Assembly: GCA_903929035.1 (NCBI GenBank)
Contig: CAIYTF010000003.1
Span: 1 to 34,606, forward strand
Direction: 5' to 3'
Source of the DNA: an uncultured Ignavibacteriales bacterium
GTDB taxonomy: Bacteria > Bacteroidota > Ignavibacteria > Ignavibacteriales > Ignavibacteriaceae
DNA: 34,606 bases
The notes below the pieces were generated by a model, which was not told where the DNA came from, did no database searches, and was given only the letters and a program-made list of their open reading frames with translations. The translations under genes and the position numbers were made by a program. Of this stretch, positions 8,615 to 19,656 are shown piece by piece (position 1 is the stretch's first letter; the number at the start of each line of letters is the position of its first letter).

Positions 8615-9703
8615 ATGTCTAAAAAAATAATTTTATCACTGTTTATTTTTAGCATTAGTTTCCTAAAAGCAGGGGATTGGTATGAACTCGCTCTTCCTTC
8701 AGTACAAGTGATGGATATGCATTTATACAAGTCGCAATTGTGGGTTGCCACTTATGGTAAAGGTATTTATCAATATGACTACAAACAGAAGAAATGGGAT
8801 TCATATTCCACTAAAAATGAAAAATCCGAAGAGGATTTTTTCTACTGCATTGCCGTTTCGGACGAATATATTTGGGCAGGCAGCAGCCAAGGTTTATATA
8901 TCTATGACCGGAAGAAAGAGTCTTGGAAGAAGCGGAAGTTTTCGGCGGGCGGTGAATACGGCAACTGGATACGTTCCCTGTATTATGATGGTGATGAAGG
9001 CGTTCTGTGGATTGGCAGATTTCAATATCTTTCGCGGCTTGATGTTAAAAATCAAAAGTATGACGATATCAATATGACAATGGGAACTGATGACCGTTCA
9101 AATAACATTAAAGCGGTGCGGCCCGATGGCGAGAATTTTATTTGGATAGGAACTGAGTCAGGGGCTTTCCGTTATGATAAAAGAAACAACCCAACCGAAA
9201 AATCTTCCTACGAATATTTCGGTAATAAGGAAAACTCATTTAAAGGCGATGGTGATTTTGTTTCCATATCGGAAATTTATTCCGATGATGAAGGTGTATG
9301 GTTCGCGGCAGATGAATTTGTTACACAAGATAAACCATATTTCAATATGGGGGGATTGTATAAATATAACCGCAAAGCCGCGTGGACAAAATTTGATCGG
9401 CGTACCGGATTGGCAGGTAATGGCGTGAAAGCAGTTGCCCGCTCCGGCAATCGATTGTGGTTAGGCGTATATGCTTTTGATAAGGAAGCAAAGGCAGAAA
9501 TAGGGCAGGGGCTTGCACTTCTCAATCCATCAACCGGCGCGTTGCAAAATATCCGCGTTGATGAACTAAAAGCTGAATCAAACCTTATTCACGCGCTGAT
9601 TTTCGATGGCGACGCATTGTGGATAGGAACCGATAAAGGGCTGTATCGAATAACATTTTACAACCCGTTCGCTGTTTTTACAAAAAAGAAAAGAATAAAA
9701 TAA
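8615..9703 (+). CDS. Secreted beta-propeller protein with Reg_prop-like repeats
   Basis: The function of this 362-residue protein is unknown. It begins with a clear signal peptide (basic MSKK, then a hydrophobic stretch, predicted cleavage after A19), so it should be periplasmic or exported. The mature part has about seven blades marked by LW(I/V)(A/G)...G(I/L)Y.YD motifs at residues near 43, 87, 131, 176, 228, 281 and 335. These resemble the Reg_prop repeats of the sensor halves of Bacteroidota hybrid two-component systems. Here there is no membrane segment after the propeller and no kinase, so it is a stand-alone propeller. It is 14 bases behind panB and 32 bases before rfaE1, within the LPS-related run. 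A binding or scaffolding role is only inference. Confidence 0.75.
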   Translation: MSKKIILSLFIFSISFLKAGDWYELALPSVQVMDMHLYKSQLWVATYGKGIYQYDYKQKKWDSYSTKNEKSEEDFFYCIAVSDEYIWAGSSQGLYIYDRKKESWKKRKFSAGGEYGNWIRSLYYDGDEGVLWIGRFQYLSRLDVKNQKYDDINMTMGTDDRSNNIKAVRPDGENFIWIGTESGAFRYDKRNNPTEKSSYEYFGNKENSFKGDGDFVSISEIYSDDEGVWFAADEFVTQDKPYFNMGGLYKYNRKAAWTKFDRRTGLAGNGVKAVARSGNRLWLGVYAFDKEAKAEIGQGLALLNPSTGALQNIRVDELKAESNLIHALIFDGDALWIGTDKGLYRITFYNPFAVFTKKKRIK

Positions 9704-9735
9704 AATTAGATTGCTTATTACGGAGAATTACTATT

Positions 9736-10731
9736 ATGATAACTATGAAAATTAATCGGCTTGATGAGCTAAAAAAGAAATTTAACGGAAAAAAGATTGC
9801 CGTTATCGGTGATGTAATGTTAGATTGCTATTACTGGGGAATAGTAAAGCGCATTTCTCCGGAAGCACCTGTTCCTGTAGTTGAAGTCGATAATGAATTT
9901 TTTCGTTTTGGCGGAGCGGCTAATGTCGCGTATAATCTAGTAAAACTTGGCGCGTACCCGATCCCTTTTGGTGTCATCGGCAAAGATACTTACGGCGATA
10001 TTTTCTCGGGACTTCTTAAAGAAGCTAATATTACTAACGAATATTTGCTAATTGACGAAAGCAGACCAACCACAGCAAAGACAAGGATAATTGCCCACAA
10101 TCAACACGTGCTTCGCATTGATAAAGAGAGTACCGCGAGTATTTCAGCCGATATGCAGAACAAATTATTAGAGAACTTTTTATTTGTTATCGATGAGATT
10201 GATGGAGTTATTTTGCAAGACTATAATAAAGGTGTTCTTACTTCCCGCGTGATTCAAGAAGCCATCAGTATTGCTAATAAAAAAGGGAAACTTATTACTG
10301 TTGATCCGAAATTTCACAATTTCTTTGAATATAAAAATGTAACAGTATTTAAACCCAATAGAAAAGAAGCTGAAGATGTGCTTGGAATGAAAATCCGCTC
10401 ATCGGAAGATGTGTCAGATGCAGGAAAAAAATTATTGACAAAGTTGAATGCTAAATACATTTTACTTACATTAGGTGAAAGCGGCATCGCGGTTTTTGAA
10501 AAAGGCAAAAATGAAAAACGTATGCCCACTAAAGCAAGAAAAGTCTCTGATGTTTCCGGCGCGGGTGACACGGTTATTTCCACTCTCACAGTCGCTCTTT
10601 CAGCAGGAGCAGATATTTATGAAGCCTGTTATCTGGCAAATTATGCAGCCGGTGTTGTCTGCGAGGAGCCGGGTATTGTTCCGATAGAAGTAGAAAAATT
10701 ATTTGACACCGTGATAAAAGATAATCAATGA
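9736..10731 (+). CDS. rfaE1: D-glycero-beta-D-manno-heptose-7-phosphate kinase
   Basis: This PfkB/ribokinase-family enzyme corresponds to the N-terminal half of HldE and phosphorylates heptose-7-phosphate at C1 on the way to ADP-heptose for the LPS inner core. The 331-residue protein shows PfkB signature 1 (FRFGGAANVAYNLVKLGA) and signature 2 with the catalytic base D278 in DVSGAGDT. The VDPKFHNF segment is also typical. The ATG at 9736 is preceded by CGGAGA at a spacing of about 10, which favours it over a second in-frame ATG at 9745. Its stop overlaps the start of rfaE2 by four bases (ATGA), so the two halves of the pathway are translationally coupled. Confidence 0.94.
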   Translation: MITMKINRLDELKKKFNGKKIAVIGDVMLDCYYWGIVKRISPEAPVPVVEVDNEFFRFGGAANVAYNLVKLGAYPIPFGVIGKDTYGDIFSGLLKEANITNEYLLIDESRPTTAKTRIIAHNQHVLRIDKESTASISADMQNKLLENFLFVIDEIDGVILQDYNKGVLTSRVIQEAISIANKKGKLITVDPKFHNFFEYKNVTVFKPNRKEAEDVLGMKIRSSEDVSDAGKKLLTKLNAKYILLTLGESGIAVFEKGKNEKRMPTKARKVSDVSGAGDTVISTLTVALSAGADIYEACYLANYAAGVVCEEPGIVPIEVEKLFDTVIKDNQ

Positions 10732-11207
10732 AAGCATACTATTCCCTCGATGAAATGAAAGTCATCAGGGCTGATTTGAAAAAGCAAAATAAGCAAGTAG
10801 TTTTTACTAACGGCTGCTTTGATATTTTGCACGCCGGGCACGCGGACTATTTGCTTAAAGCCCGTAATTGCGGTGACGTGCTTATTCTTGGTTTGAATAG
10901 CGATATATCCGTGAGAGAAATTAAAGGCGAGAAACGCCCGATTGTTCCCGAAAATGAAAGAGCTTTTTTACTTTCACAGCTTAAATCTGTTGATTATGTT
11001 GTGCTTTTTGATGAACCGACACCCGAAGAATTGATAGATATTTTAATTCCCGATGTGCTTGTAAAGGGCGGCGACTGGCCGCTGGATAAAATTGTTGGAC
11101 GTGATAAAGTTATCCAAAATGGCGGCAAAGTAATGACGATTGATTTCGTTACTAAAGCATCAACCACAAACATTATTAAGACGGTCATTGAACGCTATTC
11201 AAAATGA
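10728..11207 (+). CDS. rfaE2: D-glycero-beta-D-manno-heptose 1-phosphate adenylyltransferase
   Basis: This cytidylyltransferase-fold enzyme corresponds to the C-terminal half of HldE and adenylates heptose-1-phosphate to ADP-heptose. The 159-residue length fits a stand-alone RfaE2. The nucleotide-binding motif FTNGCFDILHAGH has H35 and H38, and the later NSD, GEKRPIVPENERA and KGGDW motifs are typical. It overlaps rfaE1 by 4 bases upstream and the TamB-like gene by 4 bases downstream. The phosphatase GmhB and the epimerase HldD are not in the window. Confidence 0.94.
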   Translation: MKAYYSLDEMKVIRADLKKQNKQVVFTNGCFDILHAGHADYLLKARNCGDVLILGLNSDISVREIKGEKRPIVPENERAFLLSQLKSVDYVVLFDEPTPEELIDILIPDVLVKGGDWPLDKIVGRDKVIQNGGKVMTIDFVTKASTTNIIKTVIERYSK

Positions 11208-14200
11208 AAGAAGATGAAGAGGGACTAATCACCAATAGCCCCGATGATGACTCTATACCACGATCTACTGATTCTCCAATAGAGAACGGAGGGAAAAATG
11301 ATTTCATTTCCTCACCAGATCACGGCATACCGTCCAAGGAACAAACAGCTATTGAAAGAAACTTTCTTAACAGATTTGAAAAATTAACCGGTCCTTTTGA
11401 TAAAGTAAAAGAAAATACAAAAAAACTTCTTCGCCGTTCCGCCTTTCATAAAACTGTTAACTGGTTCCTTGGTATAATGATTTTCATATTTGCTGTCTTC
11501 ATTATTTTGCTTGGTTTTTCACAAACATCCACTTTCAGAAATTTTGTTCGGCAAAAACTTGTTGCAATATTGAATGAAGAAACAAAAGGACATTTTTCAA
11601 TTGGTCAAATTGACGGTTCATTCTTTACCGCACTTACTATACGCGATGTTGCACTCACGTATAGCAGCGATACTATCGGTAAGTTTACTAAAATAAGTAT
11701 ACGCCTCAATCCAATGGCACTGCTTATAAAAACTATCAGTATTACTGATATTTCAGTTCATTATCCTTATGCCGCGTTAGAAACAGACAGTACAGGAACA
11801 CTCAATTTTGCAAGAGTATTCCCATCTAAGGAAAAGCCCGATACTGCACCTTCAAGTTTTCCATACAAAATTGATGTTGGTAATTTTGAAATTGTTTCAG
11901 GCAAATTTAATGTTTATGATTGGAGGTACAGGGATAGTCTTGTTCCGAATCAAATATTAAACATTGAAAATCTGAGGCTTGATAGTTTTCATCTGAAACT
12001 TAAAGCTCAGATTGATATTGATAATAAAGATTTCAAAGTCGATATTAAAAATTTAGAAGCTAAAACAAACCTTAAAAATATCCATAATATTGTTTTTTCT
12101 TCAGATATTAGATTGAATAGAAAGACTATAGAGGTGAACAATCTTTCTATTAATACATTGCATACTGAAATAAAAGCATCACTTAAAACCGATGGTCTTG
12201 ATATTTTCAGTGGTATAACGAGAGAAAAGTTAAAACAAACAAAAGTCTCTCTTAAATTAGAATTGCCAAAATTTAGTTTTGATGAGTTGACGGCTTTTGT
12301 CCCCGCTGTAGATATGCTCAAAGGAGATTTACGAGGTGAACTGATGGCGGAAGGATTTATCAACAAGCTTAGCATTCGTAAACTTTTTGTTGAGTATGGT
12401 GAGACTTCGCTTCTTGTACAAGGCAGATTTGAAAATTTAGATAATCCTAAAGAATTACTCATTTTTGCTGATATGACAAAATCAAAATTAGTACCCGAGA
12501 ACATTTCGCGATTATTACCTGCAGTTACGTTACCGGAGCTAAAAGGATTTGAATCGATTCAAATCGACAGTTTAAGTTTTTCCGGCAAACCGTTAACTTT
12601 TAAGACCAAAAGCAAATTATCAGTATCGGGAGGCATTTTGCGCTCAGATGCAATTCTTGATTTTAGCGGTAGTTCAATGAAATATTCTGCTTCTCTATAT
12701 TCCGATAATATTAATTTAGGAGGTGTTGCACACTATCCTATTAATTTTAACGGTGCTGTTTCAATTTCCGGACAAGGTTTTGACCCAAAAACTGCTGAAT
12801 TGATTTGCAAATTAAACGGCGATAATTCTATCATTGGGAATAAACATTTTAATAAGCTAAATTTAAACGCTTCTCTTGCTAATGGTGATTTGGTTACTGA
12901 TTTGAACGCGCTAACTTCACGAGACTCTCTTTCTTTTATTGGTAATCTAAATTTTATCAACGATACTTTGCCTGAATATTCAGGGAAACTAAACTTGTCA
13001 GGTTTTAATCTTGCGCCACTCTTGATGGACTCTGCTCTAAGCTCAAAAATAAATTTAAGTTTAGACCTGACTGCCAAAGGATTTAATCCTGATGATATTT
13101 CCGGAATATTTAATTTAGATATTAATAATTCCTTGATAAATGCAAATTTGTTAGATAGTCTTCACGCTGCATTAACTATCACTCGCGGACAAAATTATTA
13201 CCACCGCTTCAGCTTGTTATCAGATGTAGCTGACTTGGAAATCAAGGGCAATTTTCCTGTTATCGGGTTTGCTAATTCAGTTAGGACTCAAACAAACTTA
13301 ATATCTTCTGCTATTGCTAATAAATTGTCTACATATTTCCCAAAATTGTTTTCATCTGACACGAGCAAATCTACAATAAAACTCGATTCTGCTGCTAAAA
13401 CATCAGCCCCTTATGATGTTGAAGCATCGTTAAAAATAAAAGACACGAAAACCATCAATACGTTCATTCCAAATCTTAAAGTTGATTTTGACGGCGAAAT
13501 ATTGACAAAATTTTCACAAACAGGCACTGATTTTCATTTTGACCTGATGTCTGAAATTAAACTTTTAAAAATGGAGTTTAAAGAAAGTGTTTATTATATC
13601 TATGACGGTTCGTGTACCGCGAAGATTAACGCGGATACAAAACTAAGAGATATTTCTGAAGTCTCCGCCGATATCGACTTCTCTGCCACACGTTTTCTTG
13701 TTAATCAAGAGCTGCAAGATGTTGCTGTCAATTTAAGCATAGAACGAGGGATTGCAAAAATCGGGTGCGAAGTAAGTATGCTTGATAAAATGCGGACAAC
13801 TTTCGATGGTTCTTTTAACCTGACAGAGGACATACTCGATCTCCGGTGTAAAAAGCTTGTATTCAAATATTACCGGTTTGAAATTAAAAATCAGAAGCCC
13901 TTTTCAATTGCATATATCGATGATAACTTTGCTATTACGGGACTTGAACTGAAACGCGGCGATTCAAAAATGACTGTTGAAGGCAACATTTCAGCAAGCA
14001 AGACAGAAAACCTGAAAATAACATTGAGTAACTTAAAGGGTTATGATCTCAGTTATTCATTATTGGGAACTTCGCCGTCTGACATTATTGACAGTGATAT
14101 AAATGTGACAATGCTTCTTTCCGGAACCTTTAAACAGCCTTTGATCTCATTGACTTTAGATGCTGACAGCGTTACATATAAATCAACAAATTTTGGATCA

Positions 14201-15904
14201 TTAAAGGGCCAGTTTAATTATGCAAATGAACAAATTGTTTCTAATATAAAATTCATAGATCGTGCAAATAAAGACAAAAAAGAAAGATTTTCTTTAATTG
14301 GTACTGTACCAATAAATCTTTCACTTACAGACGTAAAAAATAGAATCCCGGCTATTTCGAGTATAGATTTGCACGTGGCGGCGGATAACTTTAATTTAAC
14401 TTCCGTTTCCAACTTTTTCCCTGCAGTCACTCATTTGCGCGGTTTCTTAAACGGCAAAATCGATCTCGCGGGAACATACACGAAGCCGGAACCAACCGGA
14501 TTTATGCGTTTAACCAATGTTGGCTTTAGAGCTGTTCAAAACAACTTGGACTATTCCGCGGGCAGTCTGTTTACTTTTAATAAAGCAACTGTAAAAATTG
14601 ACAGTTTCATCATACGCAATGAAGGTAAAGTAAAAAATAAAGGTACTATTACAGGTAATGGTACTATCGTTGCAACAGCCGACAGCGGGTTCGCGCTGAA
14701 CGCGAATATTCACGGAGATTTGACTATTCTTTCTGATGCTTCAAAAGTTACCAACAGTTCCATTTATGGTAATTTATTTATCGGCACTGATGGCGATATG
14801 GTTTTCTCGTATAGCAAAGGCAAAACTTTTTTATCAGTGCCCTTAGTTGTAAAAGAAGCAAAAGTTGTGTTCCCTTCAACGCAGTCAGGTTATTCAGCAG
14901 CAGGTGATAACTTTATTTACCGAAAACCCGTCACGGAATTTAGTCTTTCTCCACGCGAATTGGAAATGAGACGACTTTCTAATTTATATAACAGAAAAAC
15001 TACAATAGACACAGCTAAATCTATAACCGGTAAATTTGACTATGAAATTAAAGTCCGGATAAAAGATGAAGCAAATTTTGTATTTGTATTCAATCAGGAA
15101 GCCAATCAAAAACTCAATGCAGTTCTTAAAGGTGATGTAGTTTTTGAGAGAAAAAACGGAATTCAAAATTTTCAAGGGGAACTTACGGTACTTGACGGCT
15201 CAACACTTGAATTTGTGAAGACTTTTAGTGCCACCGGTTCCATTCGTTTTGAAAACGACTTGACAAACCCTAATCTTAATATTATTGGTTTATACAAAGC
15301 ATACTACCAAAAGGTGGATACAACCTCTGTCAGCGGCGGCAGAGATGAAGAAGTTGCTATTAAAGTAAGACTTAAAGGACCTTTACGTGATATGGCAAAG
15401 AATTTTTCGCAGGATGAAAATAACATCGCGGTATATGTTGGTGCATCAAATATTGAGAAAGAAGTAGTTTCGCAGGAACTTGACAAAGCAGATGCTGTAT
15501 GGTTTATCATTACAGGGAAATTCAAACGTGACTTAACCCAGCAGGATAAAACAAGAGCTGCAAACCAGGTAGACCCGATATCGGGTACTGCAACTTCTCT
15601 TGCAGGTTCGCTGGTTGGCGGTTTATTAAATAATTATTTTGGCGACTACGTTAAAAGCATTGAACTGCGAAATAATGGCACTTCAACAAAATTTAATCTC
15701 AGCGGAAAATTCAAAAGTTTCCGATACACATTTGGCGGTTCAACCAATTTTTTACAGGATATTTCAACGGCGAGTGTCCGAATTGAATATCCGTTTTTCG
15801 AAAATTTACTAATAAGAATTGAACGAAGAGAGTCGGTTACTGAAACATCCTATCAAAATCAAATGATTAGTGAAATGGGGCTTCGGTATAGGATAGAATT
15901 TTAA
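11204..15904 (+). CDS. tamB: TamB/AsmA-like inner-membrane-anchored outer-membrane biogenesis protein
   Basis: This 1566-residue protein probably bridges the inner and outer membranes to move phospholipid or assist outer-membrane protein insertion, as known for TamB/YhdP/AsmA proteins. An acidic cytosolic N-terminus of about 85 residues is followed by one membrane segment (about 87-106). Long repetitive beta-strand-rich AsmA-like sequence comes next, with a DUF490/TamB-type C-terminal domain from about 1150 that ends in a short aromatic tail (YRIEF). The TamA/Omp85 partner often found beside tamB is absent. The ATGA overlap with rfaE2 ties it to ADP-heptose synthesis, in keeping with an envelope role. 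It is followed by a 114-base gap. Confidence 0.85.
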   Translation: MKEDEEGLITNSPDDDSIPRSTDSPIENGGKNDFISSPDHGIPSKEQTAIERNFLNRFEKLTGPFDKVKENTKKLLRRSAFHKTVNWFLGIMIFIFAVFIILLGFSQTSTFRNFVRQKLVAILNEETKGHFSIGQIDGSFFTALTIRDVALTYSSDTIGKFTKISIRLNPMALLIKTISITDISVHYPYAALETDSTGTLNFARVFPSKEKPDTAPSSFPYKIDVGNFEIVSGKFNVYDWRYRDSLVPNQILNIENLRLDSFHLKLKAQIDIDNKDFKVDIKNLEAKTNLKNIHNIVFSSDIRLNRKTIEVNNLSINTLHTEIKASLKTDGLDIFSGITREKLKQTKVSLKLELPKFSFDELTAFVPAVDMLKGDLRGELMAEGFINKLSIRKLFVEYGETSLLVQGRFENLDNPKELLIFADMTKSKLVPENISRLLPAVTLPELKGFESIQIDSLSFSGKPLTFKTKSKLSVSGGILRSDAILDFSGSSMKYSASLYSDNINLGGVAHYPINFNGAVSISGQGFDPKTAELICKLNGDNSIIGNKHFNKLNLNASLANGDLVTDLNALTSRDSLSFIGNLNFINDTLPEYSGKLNLSGFNLAPLLMDSALSSKINLSLDLTAKGFNPDDISGIFNLDINNSLINANLLDSLHAALTITRGQNYYHRFSLLSDVADLEIKGNFPVIGFANSVRTQTNLISSAIANKLSTYFPKLFSSDTSKSTIKLDSAAKTSAPYDVEASLKIKDTKTINTFIPNLKVDFDGEILTKFSQTGTDFHFDLMSEIKLLKMEFKESVYYIYDGSCTAKINADTKLRDISEVSADIDFSATRFLVNQELQDVAVNLSIERGIAKIGCEVSMLDKMRTTFDGSFNLTEDILDLRCKKLVFKYYRFEIKNQKPFSIAYIDDNFAITGLELKRGDSKMTVEGNISASKTENLKITLSNLKGYDLSYSLLGTSPSDIIDSDINVTMLLSGTFKQPLISLTLDADSVTYKSTNFGSLKGQFNYANEQIVSNIKFIDRANKDKKERFSLIGTVPINLSLTDVKNRIPAISSIDLHVAADNFNLTSVSNFFPAVTHLRGFLNGKIDLAGTYTKPEPTGFMRLTNVGFRAVQNNLDYSAGSLFTFNKATVKIDSFIIRNEGKVKNKGTITGNGTIVATADSGFALNANIHGDLTILSDASKVTNSSIYGNLFIGTDGDMVFSYSKGKTFLSVPLVVKEAKVVFPSTQSGYSAAGDNFIYRKPVTEFSLSPRELEMRRLSNLYNRKTTIDTAKSITGKFDYEIKVRIKDEANFVFVFNQEANQKLNAVLKGDVVFERKNGIQNFQGELTVLDGSTLEFVKTFSATGSIRFENDLTNPNLNIIGLYKAYYQKVDTTSVSGGRDEEVAIKVRLKGPLRDMAKNFSQDENNIAVYVGASNIEKEVVSQELDKADAVWFIITGKFKRDLTQQDKTRAANQVDPISGTATSLAGSLVGGLLNNYFGDYVKSIELRNNGTSTKFNLSGKFKSFRYTFGGSTNFLQDISTASVRIEYPFFENLLIRIERRESVTETSYQNQMISEMGLRYRIEF

Positions 15905-16018
15905 TTTTTTATTGCAATTAAAATAATATCTGCATTCCAACAAAAATATCTCCAAAATATTACCTGTAATAGAAGTAAATTTGATAGTACAAATAAATAG
16001 CACTGTTTCCCTGATTAT

Positions 16019-19000
16019 ATGGATTATTTAAATCGAATTTTTCCCGGCAGATTGACAAAAAGTGAAATTCCGGGTCTCATCGAGACTTTACATAAATCAC
16101 TCAATCGAACAAGAGAATTACACGAGTTACTAAAGCTAAGTGACCAATTGCGTATAATACGAGACTTTGCATCTTTTTCAAAATCATTGTCCATTCAGGA
16201 ATATCAAGATATTTCTTTGACTGAATCCGGACTTCTGCTTGAAAGTATCAGAACCGATATTTTTCCGGAAATATCCCGCGTTGACTTTACCTCCAATTTA
16301 TTCAAGTACTTAACCATCGCGGAAGAAAAAATAACCGGAATTATTCATACTCTCAATTATGAAGATTTTCAGGGATTGGTAGAAGCATCGCACGATGTTA
16401 TTTTCCAAATTTCTTCATCGGGAAAAATTTTATATATCAGCCCTTCTGTAACAGATACTTTTGGTTATTCGCCGGAAGAACTAAATGGCAAACCTTTTAT
16501 ATTTATTGTAAAAAAGGACGAAACACGAATATTTTTTTCCGCGCTTGCCAAATTTTTTAAAGATAAATCAATTGGTGATTTTAGGGCTAACCTAATTAAA
16601 AAAGACGGAACATCCGTCACCTGTGAAATTAACGGGAAACTCATTAAAAAGAACGATCACTATTTAGGGCAGGGAACAATCCGTAATGTTTCGGATCGCG
16701 TAAAGGCAGAGGAATCTCTCAAATCAACCGAATTTTTATTCAGGGAAGTATGGGAACGATCTAATGATGGAATGAGAATTACCAATGAAAGCGGTGTGGT
16801 TACAATGTGTAATCAGACTTATGCTAAATTTGTGGAATTAGACCGCGAAGAGATTGAAGGGAATTTGTTTACTCAATCCTTTAATAAAGAAGACCGTAAG
16901 TCTATTCTTTATAATTTTCTTGAGCGATTTCGGATTAATTCTTTCCCTCCTCACTATGAAGATACTTACACGATATGGAATGGAAAGGTTAAGCATTTTG
17001 AGTTAACAACTTCTATCTTGAAAACAATAGAAAATAATAAGTTGCTGCTTAGTATTTTTCGCGATATTTCCGCGAGAAAAGAACAAGAGAAACTTCTCCA
17101 ACAAAAAGACAGACTCCTGCAGGGTGTAGCAAATGCTTCAAACACTCTTTTAGCATCTTCAAATTATCAAGAGGCTGTTATTAAAGCACTGAAGATTTTA
17201 GGTGAAGCGACTGGTGTTGATCGAGTTTATATTTTCCAGAATAGCGACAACATTAAGAGCAGAGAAATAACTCAAGTTTTTGAATGGAGTATTGTAGCAA
17301 CTCTTGCCCAAATACACGATTTTCAGAAGAATAAATTCTCTTATAGCCGATTTTCCGGTCTTAAACTGTATGAAAAACTCGCGGCAGGAGAAATTCTCAG
17401 TTTTAAGTTAGATGAATTAGCAGAGGCACGCCATACTGCATTTATTGATCCGAATATTAAGTCAATTTTAATTGCCCCAATTTTTGTCGATCAAAAATTT
17501 TGGGGTTTCATTGGCTTTGATGCCTGTAAAGAATCGCGTGTATGGAATGACAGCGATAAATCGGTCATTGACACGTTATCTGTAAGTATAGGCGGATTGA
17601 TTCAGCAAAATAATGCCAATGAAGAACTAAAATTTAAAAATATTGAGCTTGATAGAGCACTTGTACTGGCTGAAACCGCGACAAAAGCAAAAAGTGAATT
17701 TCTTGCACTAATGAGTCACGAAATTCGTACGCCAATGAACGGAGTAATTGGAATGACCGGCATTCTGCTTGATACTCAGCTTACTATCGAACAGCGTGAA
17801 TATGCTGAAACAATCAGAGTCAGCGGTGAACAATTATTGGTTATTATTAACGATATTCTTGACTTCTCGAAGATAGAATCCGAAAAAATAGATTTGGAAA
17901 CTCAGCCATTTGAAATACGCGAATGTATTGAAGATACTCTGGATCTGCTGGGTACAAAAGCCTCTGAAAAAGGAATTGATCTATTATATATTATCAAGGA
18001 AAATACTCCTGAATACATTTTAAGTGACGTTACCCGTCTTCGCCAGATACTGACAAACCTTATAGGCAATGCTATCAAATTTACAGAGAGAGGCGAAGTG
18101 CTGGTCTTGGTAAGTGCGAAGTCCTCTGAGGAAGGTAAATTTGAAATTGAATTCACCGTGCACGATTCGGGAATTGGAATTCCTGCCGATAAACGTGATA
18201 AACTCTTTCAACCATTCAGCCAAGTTGATACATCCACAACAAGAATTTATGGGGGTACCGGCTTAGGGTTGGTCATCAGCAAACGGCTTGCAGAGATGAT
18301 GGGCGGACGTATGTGGGTAGAAAGCTTACCCGGAGAGGGTTCTTCATTTTCTTTTACAATTATGGTTGATGAGGCTCCTGTTTCTGCAAAAATACCTAAA
18401 TACAACTCACTTCCCGACCTCACAAACAAAAATGTTTTGGTTGTAGATGATAATCCTACAAATAGAAAAATTATTAAACTTGAAGTTGAACACTGGGGGA
18501 TGCACTCAACCGAATTTGAAACTTCACAAGGAGTTTTAGATTTTCTTCGTGATTCAAATAATACACAGAGATTTGATGTAGCAATTATTGACTACCAGAT
18601 GCCCAGAATGGACGGAATGGAACTAACTAAAAAAATCAGAGAAATTCAATCAATGGAACAGTTCCCGATTATTATTCTTACTTCACTTGGAAGAAAAGAA
18701 GATGTAAAAACTCTGGAACATCTGAAAATAAAAAAGTTTCTTAGCAAACCGGTTAAACAATCACAGCTATTTGAAAGCCTAGTTTCTGTTTTGTCTGATT
18801 TGCCAATACAATTTATGAGGACGGAAAAATATCAACCTCTTGATTCTCAAATGGGCGAACGATTGCCCCTCCGAATCTTACTGGCGGAAGACAATGCCGT
18901 GAATCAGCGCGTTGCTATTCGTATGCTCGAACGATTAGGCTATCGTGCTGATGTTGCTGCAAACGGGATAGAAGTTATTGAAGCAATGAAGGTAATTTCT

Positions 19001-19654
19001 TATGATTTTATTTTTATGGATGTTCATATGCCGGAGATGGATGGATTAGAAGCAACTCGACAGTTAACATACTTTTACAAAGGAGTTGATAAACCGGCTA
19101 TTGTTGCTATGACTGCTAATGCTATGCAAGGCGATCGTGAAATTTGTTTCGCCGCGGGTATGGATGATTATATCAGCAAACCGGTAAGGATTGACGAACT
19201 TCAGAATATGATTGAGAAGTGGGGAACAAAGATTCTGGCTCGTAAAGGCAACATAATTCAGCAGTTACAAAGAAAAAAGTTAAATACGAAAGTTCTTGAT
19301 GAATCAAAAATTTCTTTTCTCAAAGATTTGCAATCGGAGGACGATTTAGTATTCTTTTTAGAATTGATTGACCTGTTTTTAACTGAAACACCCAAAATGC
19401 TCGCAAAAATTGATGCTGCATTAGAAGAAAAGGACGCAAAACTTCTTAGATTTCTAGGTCATAAACTTAAAGGCAGTACATTAACACTTGGTATTACTAA
19501 AATGGCTGAACTTTCCGATACACTTGAAGTGGAAGCAAAAAACGGATTTAGCGAAAAGATGACAACAATAGTGAGAGATATTCACACTCTATTTGAATTA
19601 TCAATTCGTGACATTGTTGAATTAAAGAAAAAATATATGAATGCAATTTCTTAA
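16019..19654 (+). CDS. Soluble hybrid sensor histidine kinase with two receivers and an Hpt domain
   Basis: The 1211-residue protein has no evident membrane segment and no signal peptide, so it should sense a cytoplasmic signal. The order is: an N-terminal helical region of about 110 residues that I do not recognise, PAS at about 115-230, PAS at 232-350, GAF at 368-525, then HisKA with phospho-acceptor H567 in [10 protein letters not shown] HATPase domain (about 669-785) has the N box NLIGNAIKF and glycine boxes. Receiver 1 (about 803-925) carries D858 and receiver 2 (about 951-1075) D1001. The C-terminal Hpt domain has H1148 in LGHKLKGS. Every phosphorelay residue is present, but there is no DNA-binding output, so the final target must be a separate protein. 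It is convergent with the small minus-strand gene, with 2 bases between the stops. Confidence 0.95.
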   Translation: MDYLNRIFPGRLTKSEIPGLIETLHKSLNRTRELHELLKLSDQLRIIRDFASFSKSLSIQEYQDISLTESGLLLESIRTDIFPEISRVDFTSNLFKYLTIAEEKITGIIHTLNYEDFQGLVEASHDVIFQISSSGKILYISPSVTDTFGYSPEELNGKPFIFIVKKDETRIFFSALAKFFKDKSIGDFRANLIKKDGTSVTCEINGKLIKKNDHYLGQGTIRNVSDRVKAEESLKSTEFLFREVWERSNDGMRITNESGVVTMCNQTYAKFVELDREEIEGNLFTQSFNKEDRKSILYNFLERFRINSFPPHYEDTYTIWNGKVKHFELTTSILKTIENNKLLLSIFRDISARKEQEKLLQQKDRLLQGVANASNTLLASSNYQEAVIKALKILGEATGVDRVYIFQNSDNIKSREITQVFEWSIVATLAQIHDFQKNKFSYSRFSGLKLYEKLAAGEILSFKLDELAEARHTAFIDPNIKSILIAPIFVDQKFWGFIGFDACKESRVWNDSDKSVIDTLSVSIGGLIQQNNANEELKFKNIELDRALVLAETATKAKSEFLALMSHEIRTPMNGVIGMTGILLDTQLTIEQREYAETIRVSGEQLLVIINDILDFSKIESEKIDLETQPFEIRECIEDTLDLLGTKASEKGIDLLYIIKENTPEYILSDVTRLRQILTNLIGNAIKFTERGEVLVLVSAKSSEEGKFEIEFTVHDSGIGIPADKRDKLFQPFSQVDTSTTRIYGGTGLGLVISKRLAEMMGGRMWVESLPGEGSSFSFTIMVDEAPVSAKIPKYNSLPDLTNKNVLVVDDNPTNRKIIKLEVEHWGMHSTEFETSQGVLDFLRDSNNTQRFDVAIIDYQMPRMDGMELTKKIREIQSMEQFPIIILTSLGRKEDVKTLEHLKIKKFLSKPVKQSQLFESLVSVLSDLPIQFMRTEKYQPLDSQMGERLPLRILLAEDNAVNQRVAIRMLERLGYRADVAANGIEVIEAMKVISYDFIFMDVHMPEMDGLEATRQLTYFYKGVDKPAIVAMTANAMQGDREICFAAGMDDYISKPVRIDELQNMIEKWGTKILARKGNIIQQLQRKKLNTKVLDESKISFLKDLQSEDDLVFFLELIDLFLTETPKMLAKIDAALEEKDAKLLRFLGHKLKGSTLTLGITKMAELSDTLEVEAKNGFSEKMTTIVRDIHTLFELSIRDIVELKKKYMNAIS

Positions 19655-19656
19655 TT

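Noticed and set aside
12007-12504. 165-residue antisense open frame inside the TamB-like gene
   Set aside because: Low-complexity translation and no domain; the TamB frame is continuous for 1566 residues.
15896-15925. Inverted repeat ATTTTAATT/AATTAAAAT after the TamB-like gene
   Set aside because: Made only of A and T, with no stable stem and no following T run, so it is not a convincing terminator.
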